Shown one piece after another: positions 8,822 to 17,400 of a stretch of DNA of 64,000 nucleotides (positions are counted from its first letter, which is position 1; the number at the start of each line of letters is the position of its first letter). This DNA comes from Conexibacter woesei DSM 14684 (lineage in GTDB: Bacteria; Actinomycetota; Thermoleophilia; Solirubrobacterales; Solirubrobacteraceae). Under the pieces are notes generated by a model that was not told the DNA's origin, searched no databases, and worked only from the letters and a program-made list of their open reading frames with translations. The DNA lies in contig NC_013739.1 in NCBI RefSeq assembly GCF_000025265.1, positions 4,884,001 to 4,948,000 on the forward strand, read 5' to 3'. Both the position numbers and the translations under genes were made by a program.

Positions 8822-9739
8822 ATGCGACGGCTCGCCCTCCCGCTCGTCTCGCTCGCGCTCACGGCGCTGCTGGCAGCCCCGGTCGCGCACGCCTTCCCCG
8901 GCCGCAACGGCGCGATCGCCTACGGCTGGTTCAGCCTGACCGAGGACGAGCTGGGCGAGCAGCCGTCTAGAACGCTGCACGCGCTGCGGCTGGTCACGCC
9001 GGCCGGCGGCGAGCCGCGCGAGCTGCGCTCCTGCCTGCTCGTCGGCGGCGAGCCCGCGAGACCGTGCGAGGCGCCGCAGTTCGACACGCCCGCGTGGTCG
9101 CCGGACGGGACGCGGATCGCGTTCGACGCCGGCACGCGGATCGGTCTGCTCGACGGCGACGGCGGCGGGACCGTGCGGCTGCTGCCCGCACGCGGGCTCA
9201 ACTCCGGCCGCCCGGTCTTCTCGCCGAGCGGGACCCAACTCGCGTTCGACGCCGGCCCCTCGGCCGGCGGCCAGCAGCTGTGGATCAGCGACCTGTTCGG
9301 CGGCGGCGCGCGGCGACTCACCGGCCGCGGCGGCAGATCACCCGCCTGGTCGACGCGCGGAACGATCGCGTTCGAGCGCGACGGCCAGCTGTACGCGATC
9401 CGCCCCGACGGCAGCGGCCTGCGGCGGCTGACCGGCCGCGGCGGGCGCGCGCCGGCCTGGTCGCCGCATGGGACGAAGCTCGCGTTCGTGCGCCGCCGCG
9501 CCGACCTGCTCTACGTGATGAACGCCGACGGCAGTGGGCTGCGCCAGGTCAGAGGGCCGCGCGGAGTCGAGTCGGTGCGCTGGTCGCCGGACGGCAGACG
9601 GCTCGTCTACGAGGCGTTCGACGCGGGGGTTCTGACGATCGGAACCGACGGCCGCGGCGAGCGTCAGCTCGTCCAGGACGCCGTCGGCGGCACCTATGTG
9701 CAGGCCGCGCGCGGGGTCGATTGGCAGCCGCTGCGGTGA
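8822..9739 (+). CDS. Exported TolB-like beta-propeller protein (PD40 repeats)
   Basis: 305 residues with a clear signal peptide (residues 1-25, cleavage after AHA). At least five blades show the WD40-like PD40 pattern: WSPDGTRIAF, FSPSGTQLAF, WSTRGTIAF, WSPHGTKLAF and WSPDGRRLVY, each followed by a strand such as LYAIRPDGSGLRRLTGR. These propellers usually bind proteins or wall components; no catalytic residues are evident. It stands alone, 36 bases after the M16 gene, and could share its transcript. Function not known. Confidence 0.8.
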   Translation: MRRLALPLVSLALTALLAAPVAHAFPGRNGAIAYGWFSLTEDELGEQPSRTLHALRLVTPAGGEPRELRSCLLVGGEPARPCEAPQFDTPAWSPDGTRIAFDAGTRIGLLDGDGGGTVRLLPARGLNSGRPVFSPSGTQLAFDAGPSAGGQQLWISDLFGGGARRLTGRGGRSPAWSTRGTIAFERDGQLYAIRPDGSGLRRLTGRGGRAPAWSPHGTKLAFVRRRADLLYVMNADGSGLRQVRGPRGVESVRWSPDGRRLVYEAFDAGVLTIGTDGRGERQLVQDAVGGTYVQAARGVDWQPLR

Positions 9740-9782
9740 CCCGCGTTGCACTGACGCCGTGCGACCGGCGACAATCGTGGGC

Positions 9783-10172
9783 GTGCCTCCGGAGGACCTC
9801 CGCCTGCAGGACGCGCTGAACCTGCGCGAACTGCACCGCTACGTCGACCGCGTCAGCGACCGCTGGCCGATCGAGCACGCCCTGATCGGCGGCGCGCGGG
9901 TCGACGACGCCAACGGCGCGCTGCCCCAGCGCGAGCGCGGTCCCGAGTGGGTCGTCGTGCTGATCTCCGGCTTCTTCGACGGCGTCCCGTGGCTGGAGCG
10001 GGTCTACCAGGCCGGCTCGCTGTGGGACGCGGCCGAGATGGGTGCCCCCGCCGACGTCCACTGCTACACCCCGCTCGAGTTCGAGCGCAAGCGCGAGACG
10101 CTGCGCCCGGTGCGCGACGCCGCCGAGCGCGGCATCGACCTGTTCGCCGCGGGCCAGGCGCCCGGCGACTGA
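9783..10172 (+). CDS. Small nucleotidyltransferase-like protein
   Basis: 129 residues with GTG start, chosen because a GACAAT box lies 7 bases upstream and the reading frame upstream of it overlaps the propeller gene. The N-terminal half (IEHALIGGARVDD ... EWVVVLIS) resembles the core strand order of minimal nucleotidyltransferases, but the classic GSxARG-DxD signature is degraded. The C-terminal half (GAPADVHCYTPLEFERKRETL) resembles the end of such domains. It might be a stand-alone, possibly inactive, MNT-fold protein; no HEPN partner gene is adjacent. It ends 3 bases from the convergent SnoaL gene. Family assignment is tentative. Confidence 0.55.
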   Translation: MPPEDLRLQDALNLRELHRYVDRVSDRWPIEHALIGGARVDDANGALPQRERGPEWVVVLISGFFDGVPWLERVYQAGSLWDAAEMGAPADVHCYTPLEFERKRETLRPVRDAAERGIDLFAAGQAPGD

Positions 10173-10175
10173 GCC

Positions 10176-10595
10176 TCACGATCTCCAGATGGGCATGACC
10201 TCGACGCGCGCGAGCCGCCAGCCGGCGGCGCCGCGGACCGTCTCGAAGCGGTAGCGCTCGCCGAGCTGGACCAGCGGCTCGGAGGCGAACGTGACGATCA
10301 GGTTGGCGCCCACGGTCGCGCGCTCGCCAGCCTCGTCGAGGTCGATCAGGAGGTCGCTGATCGCGTGCTGCGTGCGATGTGCGGCGTGGTTGCGCGTCGC
10401 CTGGGCGATGACGGCGTCGATCCCCTCGGCCGTTCCGCCGGGCGTCGAGACCGCGACGCCGGCGTCGAAGATCGTGCGCGGGTCGTCGTCGGGGCGCTGG
10501 CGGTCCAGCCACGCCCCGAGCCGGGCGACGAGGTCGGCGATCTCGCTGCGGTCGGTCAGCTCCTGCACCCGGCGGTCGGTCGTCTGCGCGGTCAT
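10176..10595 (-). CDS. SnoaL-like / NTF2-fold protein
   Basis: 139 residues matching the SnoaL_4 pattern: N-terminal helix with TDRSEIADLVARLGAWLD, a middle HRTQHAISDLLIDLD strand-helix unit, and a C-terminal beta segment ending GERYRFETVRGAAGWRLARVEVMP. This cone-shaped fold is used by small isomerases, hydrolases and dehydratases of hydrophobic substrates. A Shine-Dalgarno AGAGGA lies 5 bases before the ATG. It is divergent from a MarR gene and three operator copies lie between them, so it is probably an induced detoxification or catabolic enzyme. Substrate unknown. Confidence 0.78.
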   Translation of the reverse strand: MTAQTTDRRVQELTDRSEIADLVARLGAWLDRQRPDDDPRTIFDAGVAVSTPGGTAEGIDAVIAQATRNHAAHRTQHAISDLLIDLDEAGERATVGANLIVTFASEPLVQLGERYRFETVRGAAGWRLARVEVMPIWRS

Positions 10596-10613
10596 GGTCG
10601 TCCTCTCGTGATT

Positions 10614-10671
10614 GTTGGCGCTACCAACGTTGGTCTCACCAACGTAGCAGAATACGTTGGCCTCGCCAACG
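10614..10671. promoter_or_regulatory. Three tandem copies of operator GTTGG-N5-CCAAC
   Basis: Copies at 10614-10628, 10629-10643 and 10656-10670 share perfect inverted half-sites with different 5-base spacers (CGCTA, TCTCA, CCTCG). Copies 2 and 3 are flanked by C and G, extending the half-site to CGTTGG/CCAACG. Centres are 15 and 27 bases apart. The site count and position between a MarR gene and its divergent neighbour make MarR binding the natural inference. Confidence 0.8.
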
Positions 10672-10677
10672 ATCGGC

Positions 10678-10683
10678 TACCCT
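10678..10683 (+). promoter_or_regulatory. -10 box TACCCT, leaderless start of marR
   Basis: TACCCT ends 6 bases before the ATG at 10690 and directly follows the third operator copy, so the bound regulator would block its own promoter. Confidence 0.5.
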
Positions 10684-10689
10684 GGCGCG

Positions 10690-11148
10690 ATGGACGAGCA
10701 GGCCTATGAACCGCCGCAGCGGCTGCGGACGCTGCCGAGCTGGCTGCTGAACCGCGCCGCGCTGAAGGCGAACCGGATCGTCGCCGACGGCTTCGCCGCT
10801 GCGGGCGCGCGCAGGGCCCACTTCACCGTGCTCGTCGCGCTCGACGAGCGGGGACCGGCCAGCCAGGCCGAGCTCGGCCGGCGCCTGGGGATCGATCGCA
10901 GCGACATGGCGGCCGTCGCCGGCGAGCTGGAGCGCGACGGGCTCGTACAGCGGAGCCGCGATGAGCGCGACCGCCGCCGCAACGTCGTGCGGCTGACGGC
11001 GGCGGGCGATGACGCGCTGCGCCGGCTCGGCGCGCGCGTCGAGGCCGCGCAGGAAGAACTGCTCGCGCCGCTCTCAGCTGACGAGCGGCGCGAGCTGGAG
11101 CGACTGCTGACGCGCCTCGTAGGAGACGGCGCCGGCCCGAGCCGCTAG
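10690..11148 (+). CDS. MarR-family transcriptional regulator
   Basis: 152 residues. The winged helix lies at about 58-105: [41 protein letters not shown] in outline, with the basic wing tip DERDRRR. The C-terminal helices form the dimer interface. Likely autorepressor and repressor of the divergent SnoaL gene through the GTTGG-N5-CCAAC copies. The ATG follows a TACCCT box by 6 bases. Its TAG stop overlaps the nadA stop on the other strand (CTAG), so there is no room for a terminator between them. Confidence 0.9.
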   Translation: MDEQAYEPPQRLRTLPSWLLNRAALKANRIVADGFAAAGARRAHFTVLVALDERGPASQAELGRRLGIDRSDMAAVAGELERDGLVQRSRDERDRRRNVVRLTAAGDDALRRLGARVEAAQEELLAPLSADERRELERLLTRLVGDGAGPSR

Positions 11149-12185
11149 GCGTTGATCGAGACCATCCGCTCGATCGGGACGCGGGCACGCTCGGCGACCG
11201 CCTCCGGCACCTTCACCTCGGTGCGGTTCTCGCGCAGCGACTCACGCAGCTTCGGCAGCGTGATCATCTTCATGTACTTGCAGCTGGCGCGCTCGTTGGC
11301 GGCGATGAAGTCGACGTCCGGCGCCGCCTCGCGCAGCGGGTGCAGCATGCCGGTCTCGGTCGCGACGATCACCGGCGCGTCCGAGCTGCGATGCGTCTCG
11401 GCGTATCTCAGCATCCCGCCCGTCGAGAGCATGTGGACGCCGCTGGAGTCGACGTCGCCGGCGGCGACGTACTCCATCACGCTCGTCGAGCAGCCGCACT
11501 CGGGGTGGATCAGGAAGTCGGCGCCGGGGTGCGCGGCGCGCACGGCCGAGATGTCGTCGGGGCGGATGCCCGCGTGGACGTGGCATTCGCCGTCCCACAC
11601 ATGCAGCTTGCGCCCGATCGTCTTCTCGACGTAGGCGCCGAGGAACATGTCCGGGCCGAACAGGATCTCCGTGTCCGGACCGTGCTCGCGCAGGATGTGC
11701 TCGACGACTCTGACGGCGTTGGACGACGTCACGCAGTAGTCGGTCTCCGCCTTGACCTCGGCGGTCGTGTTGACGTACATCACGACGATCGCGCCGGGAT
11801 GCTTCGCCTTCCAGCCGCGCAGCTGGTCGGCAGTGATCGAGTCCGCCAGCGAGCAGCCGGCGTCGACGTCAGGGATCAGGACGGTCTTCTCGGGCGACAG
11901 GATCGAGGCCGTCTCGGCCATGAAATGGACACCGCAGAAGACGATCGTGTCGGATTCGGTGCTGGCCGCCCACTGCGACAGCCCCAGCGAGTCGCCGACG
12001 TAGTCGGCGACGTCCTGGATCTCGGGCAGCTGGTAGTTGTGGGCGAGGATCACGGCGCCGCGCTCGTCGGCGAGCGCACGCACTTCCGCCTGCAAGGCGG
12101 GGATGTTCTCGAGCATCAGCGGCGCTGAGGACATTCCGGGCATGGCGGGACCGCTGGGCGCACTTGGGAGGACGGGGAGGCTCAT
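11145..12185 (-). CDS. nadA: Quinolinate synthase NadA
   Basis: 346 residues. NadA condenses iminoaspartate with dihydroxyacetone phosphate to quinolinate, using a [4Fe-4S] cluster. Likely cluster ligands are C111 (DAGCSLAD), C201 ([11 protein letters not shown]) and C302 (RASCKYMK). Other conserved segments are AHNYQ near 48-52, CGVHFMAET, and the [10 protein letters not shown] region. The ATG overlaps the nadC stop by 4 bases (ATGA), so nadC-nadA are co-translated. No L-aspartate oxidase (nadB) is in the cluster, which must be supplied elsewhere or replaced by aspartate dehydrogenase. Confidence 0.97.
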   Translation of the reverse strand: MSLPVLPSAPSGPAMPGMSSAPLMLENIPALQAEVRALADERGAVILAHNYQLPEIQDVADYVGDSLGLSQWAASTESDTIVFCGVHFMAETASILSPEKTVLIPDVDAGCSLADSITADQLRGWKAKHPGAIVVMYVNTTAEVKAETDYCVTSSNAVRVVEHILREHGPDTEILFGPDMFLGAYVEKTIGRKLHVWDGECHVHAGIRPDDISAVRAAHPGADFLIHPECGCSTSVMEYVAAGDVDSSGVHMLSTGGMLRYAETHRSSDAPVIVATETGMLHPLREAAPDVDFIAANERASCKYMKMITLPKLRESLRENRTEVKVPEAVAERARVPIERMVSINA

Positions 12186-13081
12186 GGCGTTGACTCCAGG
12201 AGGAGGGAGAGATCGAGCGCTGGGGCCGAGTGCGTCAACGCCCCAACTGAGATGAAGTCTACGCGCGTCTCTCCGATCGCTCTCAGCGCGTCGAGCGTCA
12301 CCCCGCCGCTGGCCTCCAGCGACGCGCGCCCCGCGGCCCGCTCGACGGCCTCCCGCATCGTCGCGAGGTCCATGTTGTCGAGCATGATCCGCGCCGCGCC
12401 GGCCGCCAGCGCCTCCTCCAGCTCGGCGAGGTCGGTCACCTCGACCTCGATCGGCAGGTCGGGCCGCGCCGCGCGGGCCCTGCGGACCGCCTCCCCCACC
12501 CCGCCGGCCGCCGCCGCGTGGTTCTCCTTGATCAGGATCTCGTCGAACAGCCCGATGCGGTGGTTGACGCCGCCCCCGGCGTGCACGGCCGCCTTCTCGA
12601 CCATCCGCAGCCCCGGCGTCGTCTTGCGCGTGTCGAGCACGCGCGCGCCGGTGCCCTCCAGCGCTCTGACGCAGCGCGCGGTGAGCGTCGCGACGCCCGA
12701 CAGGCGGCCGAGGAAGTTCAGTGCCGTGCGCTCGGCGGTCAGCAACGCGCGGGCGTTGCCGGTCGCGGTGAGAACCGGGCCGCCGTCCCGCCAGACGCCC
12801 TCTGCGACGGCGCGTTCGAGCACGACGCCGGGATCGAGCGCGCGGAAGGCGCGCTCGGCCAGCTCGAAGCCGTAGACGACACCCGGCGCCTTCTGGCGGA
12901 TCCGCGCGATCGCCCGCGCGTCGGCGGGGACGGTGACGGCGGCGGTCGCGTCGCCGTCACCGACGTCCTCGGCGAGTGCGCGCGCGACCAGTTCGTCGAG
13001 CAATGCGGGGTCGAGCGCGGGCGCGACGCGCGCGCGGTCCTTGAGGTCAGCGGGGGGCGTCGGTGTGGGTGCGGAGGACAT
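12182..13081 (-). CDS. nadC: Nicotinate-nucleotide pyrophosphorylase (carboxylating) NadC
   Basis: 299 residues from the ATG at 13081. NadC converts quinolinate and PRPP to nicotinate mononucleotide. Recognisable motifs are the [14 protein letters not shown]-terminus, [31 protein letters not shown] (substrate phosphate and carboxylate binding), [20 protein letters not shown] with the catalytic lysine, and the barrel end [11 protein letters not shown]. The first 34 bases overlap the upstream decarboxylase-like gene, so the two are probably coupled; an ATG at 13126 would give 15 more residues but is less likely. Confidence 0.96.
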   Translation of the reverse strand: MSSAPTPTPPADLKDRARVAPALDPALLDELVARALAEDVGDGDATAAVTVPADARAIARIRQKAPGVVYGFELAERAFRALDPGVVLERAVAEGVWRDGGPVLTATGNARALLTAERTALNFLGRLSGVATLTARCVRALEGTGARVLDTRKTTPGLRMVEKAAVHAGGGVNHRIGLFDEILIKENHAAAAGGVGEAVRRARAARPDLPIEVEVTDLAELEEALAAGAARIMLDNMDLATMREAVERAAGRASLEASGGVTLDALRAIGETRVDFISVGALTHSAPALDLSLLLESTP

Positions 13082-14552
13082 GGATCGTCTCGAAGGTGGG
13101 GTCGCTGGCCCCGTGGAGGCGTGCACCCGCCGCGGACAGCTCGCGCAGATACGCGACCACCTCGGCGGTGACGCGCTCGCCCGGGAGCAGCGCGGGAATG
13201 CCGGGAGGGTAGCCGGCGATCGCCTCGCACGAGACGCGGCCGACCGCGTCGTCGACCCTGACCGCCTCCGCCTCGCCGAGGAACGCCTCGCGCGGCGCGA
13301 CGACCAGCTCGTGCGCGAGCGCCCCTGGCGGGCGCGTCAGCGCGGCGGTCTCGGGCCCGGCCGGACGCGCGATCCGCGCGATCGTCTCGGCGAAGTCGTG
13401 CGCGAAGCGCTCCAGCGCGTCGACCGGCTGGCCGAGGCCGAGCACAAGCACCAGCGTCGCCTGCGTCGCCAGCTCGGGATAGATGTCGTACGCGGCCTTC
13501 AGCGCGGCGGCGACCTCGTAGCCGCTGCAGCCGGTCCCGCGCACGTCGATCACGATCCGCAGCGGGTCCCAGGCGGCCGCGCCGGGGCGACCGACGAAGC
13601 CCTCCCCCACGACCGCGCAGCCGGGCACGAGGTCGATCGCGGCGCGCGCCTGCGCGGCGGCGACGAGCGTGCGCGCCAGCAGCGCCTCGCCGTGGACGGC
13701 GACCTGGCGGCGGGCGCCATCGAGCGACGCGAGCAGCAGCGAGTTGGGGCTCGTCGAGCGCACCAGGCGCACCGCGCGGGCGATCCGCGCGGGGTCGATC
13801 CGCCCGTTCGGCGCGACGTGCAGCATCGCCGACTGCGTCAGGCTGCCGACGATCTTGTGCGTCGAGGTCAGGACGGCGTCGGCGCCGAGCCGCAGCGCGG
13901 ATTCCGGCACGCCCGGGTGGAAGCCGAAGTGCGGCCCCCACGCCTGGTCGACGACGAGCGCCGCGCCGGCCGCGTGCGCGACCTCCGCGCAGCCGGCGAC
14001 GTCGGCGGCGATGCCGTAGTAGGTCGGCGAGACGATGAATGCCGCTCTCGCGCCGGGCGTCTGCGCCAGCGCCGCGGCGAGCCCTTCCGGCGTCACGCCG
14101 TGGGCCATCCCCAGCTCGTCGTCGTACTCGGGCGCGACGAACGCCGGGACGCCGCCGGACAGCACGAGCCCGTCGACCATCGACGCATGCGCGTTGCGTT
14201 GCAGCACGACGGGCGTGCCGAGCGGCGCCAGCGCGAGGCAGAGCGCGTGATTTCCCTGCGTAGCGCCGTTCGTCAGGAACCAGGTTCGCTGTGCGCCGTA
14301 GGCCGCGGCGGCCAACTCCTCGGCGAGGTCGTACGGCGTCGGGTACGGGCCGACGTCGATCCCGTCGGTGTCCTGCGGTATGTCGAGCAGCAGCGCGTTG
14401 TCGCCGATCGCGTGGCGCAGGCCCGAGTCGGCGCCCTCGCCGCCCTTGTGACCGGGGACGTGGAAGCGGGTCGAGCCGCGGAAGCCGTGCGCGACGAGCG
14501 CGTCGAGGTAGGGCGCGGTCGGCTGACGTCCGTCAGGAGCCGAGCCGCCCAT
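13047..14552 (-). CDS. PLP-dependent Orn/Lys/Arg decarboxylase family protein
   Basis: 501 residues, fold type I, of the short (500-residue) bacterial YaaO/SpeA-like group rather than the 700-residue inducible enzymes. Landmarks: FHVPGHKGG (30-38), the DNALLLDIPQDTDG segment, FLTNGATQGNH (92-102) which binds PLP phosphate, DQAWGPHFGFHP (202-213), and the PLP lysine K233 in STHKIVGSLTQSA. Such enzymes decarboxylate lysine, arginine or ornithine; which one cannot be told here. It starts 3 bases after prfB and overlaps nadC by 35 bases, an arrangement that links it transcriptionally to NAD synthesis genes without an obvious functional reason. Confidence 0.92.
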   Translation of the reverse strand: MGGSAPDGRQPTAPYLDALVAHGFRGSTRFHVPGHKGGEGADSGLRHAIGDNALLLDIPQDTDGIDVGPYPTPYDLAEELAAAAYGAQRTWFLTNGATQGNHALCLALAPLGTPVVLQRNAHASMVDGLVLSGGVPAFVAPEYDDELGMAHGVTPEGLAAALAQTPGARAAFIVSPTYYGIAADVAGCAEVAHAAGAALVVDQAWGPHFGFHPGVPESALRLGADAVLTSTHKIVGSLTQSAMLHVAPNGRIDPARIARAVRLVRSTSPNSLLLASLDGARRQVAVHGEALLARTLVAAAQARAAIDLVPGCAVVGEGFVGRPGAAAWDPLRIVIDVRGTGCSGYEVAAALKAAYDIYPELATQATLVLVLGLGQPVDALERFAHDFAETIARIARPAGPETAALTRPPGALAHELVVAPREAFLGEAEAVRVDDAVGRVSCEAIAGYPPGIPALLPGERVTAEVVAYLRELSAAGARLHGASDPTFETIHVLRTHTDAPR

Positions 14553-14555
14553 GCT

Positions 14556-15674
14556 CTACCTAGCGGCTGCCTGGAGGAGGTAGGCGCGCACGAAGCCGTC
14601 GAGATCGCCGTCCAGCACGCGGCCGGTGTCGCCGATCTCGAACTCCGTGCGGTGGTCCTTGACCATCGAATACGGGTGCAGGACGTACGAGCGGATCTGC
14701 GAGCCGAAGTTGACGTCCTGCGCCTCGCCCTTCTCCTTCGCGATCTCCTCCTGCCGTCTGCGCTCCTCCAGCTCGACGAGCTTGGAGCGCAGCATCGCCA
14801 TCGCGGTCGCGCGGTTGGACGACTGCGAGCGCTCGTTCTGGCACTGCACGACGATGCCGCTCGGTCTGTGCGTGATGCGGACGGCGGAGTCGGTCTTGTT
14901 GACGTGCTGGCCGCCGGCCCCGGAGGCGCGGTAGGTGTCGACCTGCAGGTCGTCGTCGTCGATCTCGACCTCGGCCGCGTCCTCGACGACCGGAGCGACC
15001 TCGACGCCGGCGAAGCTCGTCTGGCGGCGGTTGGCGGAGTCGAACGGGCTGAGGCGGACGAGCCGGTGGACGCCCTTCTCGGCGCCGTAGAGGCCGTAGG
15101 CGTTCTCGCCCTTGACGCGGAAGGTGGCGGACTTGATGCCCGCCTCCTCGCCGGCGCTCACCTCCAGCAGCTCGACGTCGAAGCCGCGCTTCTCGGCCCA
15201 GCGCATCTCCATCCGCAGGACCATCTCGGCCCAGTCCTGCGCGTCGGTGCCGCCGGCGCCCGCGTTGACGGTCACGAGCGCGTCGCCGCCGTCGTATCTG
15301 CCGGAGAAGAGGCGCTCCTCCTCCAGCTGCTCCAGGCGGCGCTCGGCGCTGGCGATCTGCTCCGCCAGCTCGGCTTCCAGCTCGGGGTCCTCCTGCGCCA
15401 TCTCGGCGAGCGGCTCGAGATCCTCGACGTCGCTGACGAGCGTTCTGTACGTGTCGAGCTTGCGGCTCGCGCGCGCGTGCTCGGCGCTCGTCTTCGCCGC
15501 CTTCTCCTGGCTGTCCCAGAAGCCCGGCGCGCCCATCTCCTGCTCCAGCTCGGCGACGTGGGCTTCGAGCGCCTTCGGATCGACGTAGTCGGCGAGCAGC
15601 GTCAGCTGCTCCCGGATCGCCTTCAGGCGCTGGGGCGTCGGTTCCGAGGAGGCTGCGGGCGGTGTGGCGGACAT
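14556..15674 (-). CDS. prfB: Peptide chain release factor 2
   Basis: 372 residues. RF2 reads UGA and UAA stops. The recognition tripeptide SPF is at 209-211 and the catalytic GGQ at 254-256 within YRASGAGGQHVNKT, which also is the target of PrmC methylation. The frame is open from the ATG, so the programmed +1 frameshift that autoregulates prfB in many bacteria is absent. It is followed by the decarboxylase-like gene with a 3-base gap. prfA and prmC lie 38 kb away in this window. Confidence 0.98.
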   Translation of the reverse strand: MSATPPAASSEPTPQRLKAIREQLTLLADYVDPKALEAHVAELEQEMGAPGFWDSQEKAAKTSAEHARASRKLDTYRTLVSDVEDLEPLAEMAQEDPELEAELAEQIASAERRLEQLEEERLFSGRYDGGDALVTVNAGAGGTDAQDWAEMVLRMEMRWAEKRGFDVELLEVSAGEEAGIKSATFRVKGENAYGLYGAEKGVHRLVRLSPFDSANRRQTSFAGVEVAPVVEDAAEVEIDDDDLQVDTYRASGAGGQHVNKTDSAVRITHRPSGIVVQCQNERSQSSNRATAMAMLRSKLVELEERRRQEEIAKEKGEAQDVNFGSQIRSYVLHPYSMVKDHRTEFEIGDTGRVLDGDLDGFVRAYLLQAAAR

Positions 15675-15719
15675 CGCCCCTCAGGCTAGCCGAGAGCGCC
15701 GGACGGACGCGGCGCGGCG

Positions 15720-16425
15720 TCAGTCGTCGTCGCCGCCGGAGTCGTCGCCGCCGCCCGAGTCGTCTTCGCCACCGGACGAGCCGCCTCCGCCGGAGGAGCC
15801 GCTGCCGGACGTGGAGCCGCTTCCGCCGGACGAGCCGCTGCCGCCGGAGGAGCCGCTGCCGCCCGAGGAACCTCCCCCGCCGGACGGGCCTCCGCCAGAC
15901 GAGCCGCTTCCACCGGTGGAGCCGCCCGCGCCGGAGGAGCCGCTGCCGCCGGACTCGCGGTCCTCCGCCTCGCGTGCGGGGGCGCTCCGCTTGCCGCTGC
16001 CCGACGAGCTGCCGCCGGAGCCGGGCGAGCCGGCGTCGTCGTCGCGATCGTCTCCGCCGGAGCCGCGGCCGCGCCCGGAGCGGTCGTCGCCTGCACGATC
16101 GGCCCGCGGCGCCGGCCCACCGCGATCGTCGTCGTCCTCACCACCGTGGCGCCGGTCATCGCCCTCGCGCTCGCCGCCACGCCGGTCGTCGCCGCTCCGA
16201 CCGCGGCGATCGTCGTCACCATGCCTGCGGTCGTCGTCATCGCCCCGGCCGCGGTGGTCGTCGTCACCACGGCCGCGCCGGTCGTCGTCGCGGTCGCGGT
16301 CGTCGTCCCCACCGCGCCGATCGTCGTCGTCCCCACCGCGCCGGTCGTCATCGTCGTCGCGCCCGCGCCGGTCGTCGTCGCGATCGTCGTCGCCGCCGCG
16401 CCCGCGGCCGCGGCGGTCCTCGGCG
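15720..16425. repeat. Low-complexity imperfect repeats encoding the sigma-factor tail
   Basis: From about 15720 to 15960 the DNA is an imperfect array of Ser/Gly codons; from about 16030 to 16425 it is an array of GAC/GAT and CGC/CGG codons with units of about 15-24 bases. Period and order vary, so it is not a clean tandem array. It is expected to be prone to slippage and length variation between strains. Confidence 0.75.
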
Positions 16426-17324
16426 GCGTCGCTCGCGAAGCCTCCGCCGCTGCCGCTGCCGCCGAACGGGGCGATCGCCGCGGGGACGAGCACGCCGCCG
16501 CTGCCGGCACCGCCCGCGGCCGCCGGGCGCGCCGCCGTCTCGCCGCCGCGCGCCTGCGCGGCTTGGGGATCGACCGGGCGGCGGTCTCTCGTGACGGTCA
16601 CGCCGGTCGCGATCGCGCCGGTCGCGACGACGACGGCGCCCGCCTTCACGAAGGTTCCCGCAAGCGTCGCGCCACCGGCGCCGGCCGCCAGCTCGGCGAT
16701 GCCGGGACCGCCGCCGCCGGCCATCCCAGCGGCCCACGTCGCGAGCGGCAGCGGCGTCAGCGCGGTCGCGGCGGCGCGCAGCGTCGTGCGCGCTCGGTGG
16801 ACGAGCTGACGGACCGCGCCCTCGCTGAGGCCGAGCGCCGCGGCGACCTCGCCGCGGCTGCGACCGGCGAGCGTCGTCTGCACAAGCGCCTCGCGCTGCT
16901 GGTCGGGCAGCCCCGCGATGCCGCTGAGCGCCTCGCGCACGCGCTCGTTCTCCTCCGCGGCCGCGGCGACGTCACGGCCGCCCGCCTGCGCGTGCGTCTC
17001 CTCCTCCGCGAGCGGGTCGACGATCGCCCGCCCTTCCTGCTTGGCGATCCGAATCGCCTCGTGGCGAACGATCTGGTGCAGCCAGCCGCGCAGGTGAGCC
17101 ACCTCGGCCCCGGCGGCGAGCGCCGCCCAGGCGCTCGTGAGCGCCTGCTGGACGACGTCCTCGGCACGGCTGTCCGGCGCGATCCGCCGCGCGAACGCCA
17201 CGAGCGGCCGGCGGTAGCGCTCGACGATCGCCGCGAACGCGCGCTCGTGACCGGCGCGCGTCAGCGTGACGAGCCGTTCGTCGGTCTGCGTCCGCAGCAG
17301 GGTGTCCGAGAGCCAGGGTTTCAT
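15720..17324 (-). CDS. ECF-like sigma factor with membrane segment and long disordered Asp/Arg-Gly/Ser tail
   Basis: 534 residues; a normal ECF sigma is about 190. Residues 20-95 match sigma region 2 (AFAAIVERYRRPLVAFARRI, RAEDVVQQALTSAWAAL, LRGWLHQIVRHEAIRIAK). Residues 138-185 match region 4 with its helix-turn-helix (LPDQQREALVQTTLAGRS, AAALGLSEGAVRQLVHRAR). A hydrophobic stretch at about 218-244 could span the membrane. Residues 302-440 are built of D/R/G repeats such as DDDRRGRGDDD, and 440-534 are Gly/Ser-rich with an acidic end. No anti-sigma gene is adjacent, so the tail may provide built-in membrane control. Sigma core is clear; membrane topology and tail role are inference. Confidence 0.85.
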   Translation of the reverse strand: MKPWLSDTLLRTQTDERLVTLTRAGHERAFAAIVERYRRPLVAFARRIAPDSRAEDVVQQALTSAWAALAAGAEVAHLRGWLHQIVRHEAIRIAKQEGRAIVDPLAEEETHAQAGGRDVAAAAEENERVREALSGIAGLPDQQREALVQTTLAGRSRGEVAAALGLSEGAVRQLVHRARTTLRAAATALTPLPLATWAAGMAGGGGPGIAELAAGAGGATLAGTFVKAGAVVVATGAIATGVTVTRDRRPVDPQAAQARGGETAARPAAAGGAGSGGVLVPAAIAPFGGSGSGGGFASDAAEDRRGRGRGGDDDRDDDRRGRDDDDDRRGGDDDDRRGGDDDRDRDDDRRGRGDDDHRGRGDDDDRRHGDDDRRGRSGDDRRGGEREGDDRRHGGEDDDDRGGPAPRADRAGDDRSGRGRGSGGDDRDDDAGSPGSGGSSSGSGKRSAPAREAEDRESGGSGSSGAGGSTGGSGSSGGGPSGGGGSSGGSGSSGGSGSSGGSGSTSGSGSSGGGGSSGGEDDSGGGDDSGGDDD

Positions 17325-17400
17325 CGGCGGCCGTCAAACGCCGCGCGACGGCGGGTCTGCCGTCGCGCGTCGCCGGGTCATCGGGAATCGGCTCCGATCG

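Noticed and set aside
6419-9238. A 939-residue reading that fuses FtsE to a long upstream segment
   Set aside because: The extra part is antisense to the M16 and propeller genes; FtsE starts at 7408 or 7294.
14556-15674. Programmed frameshift in prfB
   Set aside because: The frame is open from ATG to stop with no internal TGA and no strong upstream ribosome-like site.
15720-16425. Repeat array resembling a CRISPR
   Set aside because: Units are short, irregular and in frame with Asp/Arg and Gly/Ser codons; there are no spacers or cas genes.
15662-16809. Long Arg/Pro/Ser-rich open frames on the plus strand across the sigma tail
   Set aside because: They are antisense to a low-complexity coding tail; composition mirrors it and they have no domain or ribosome site.
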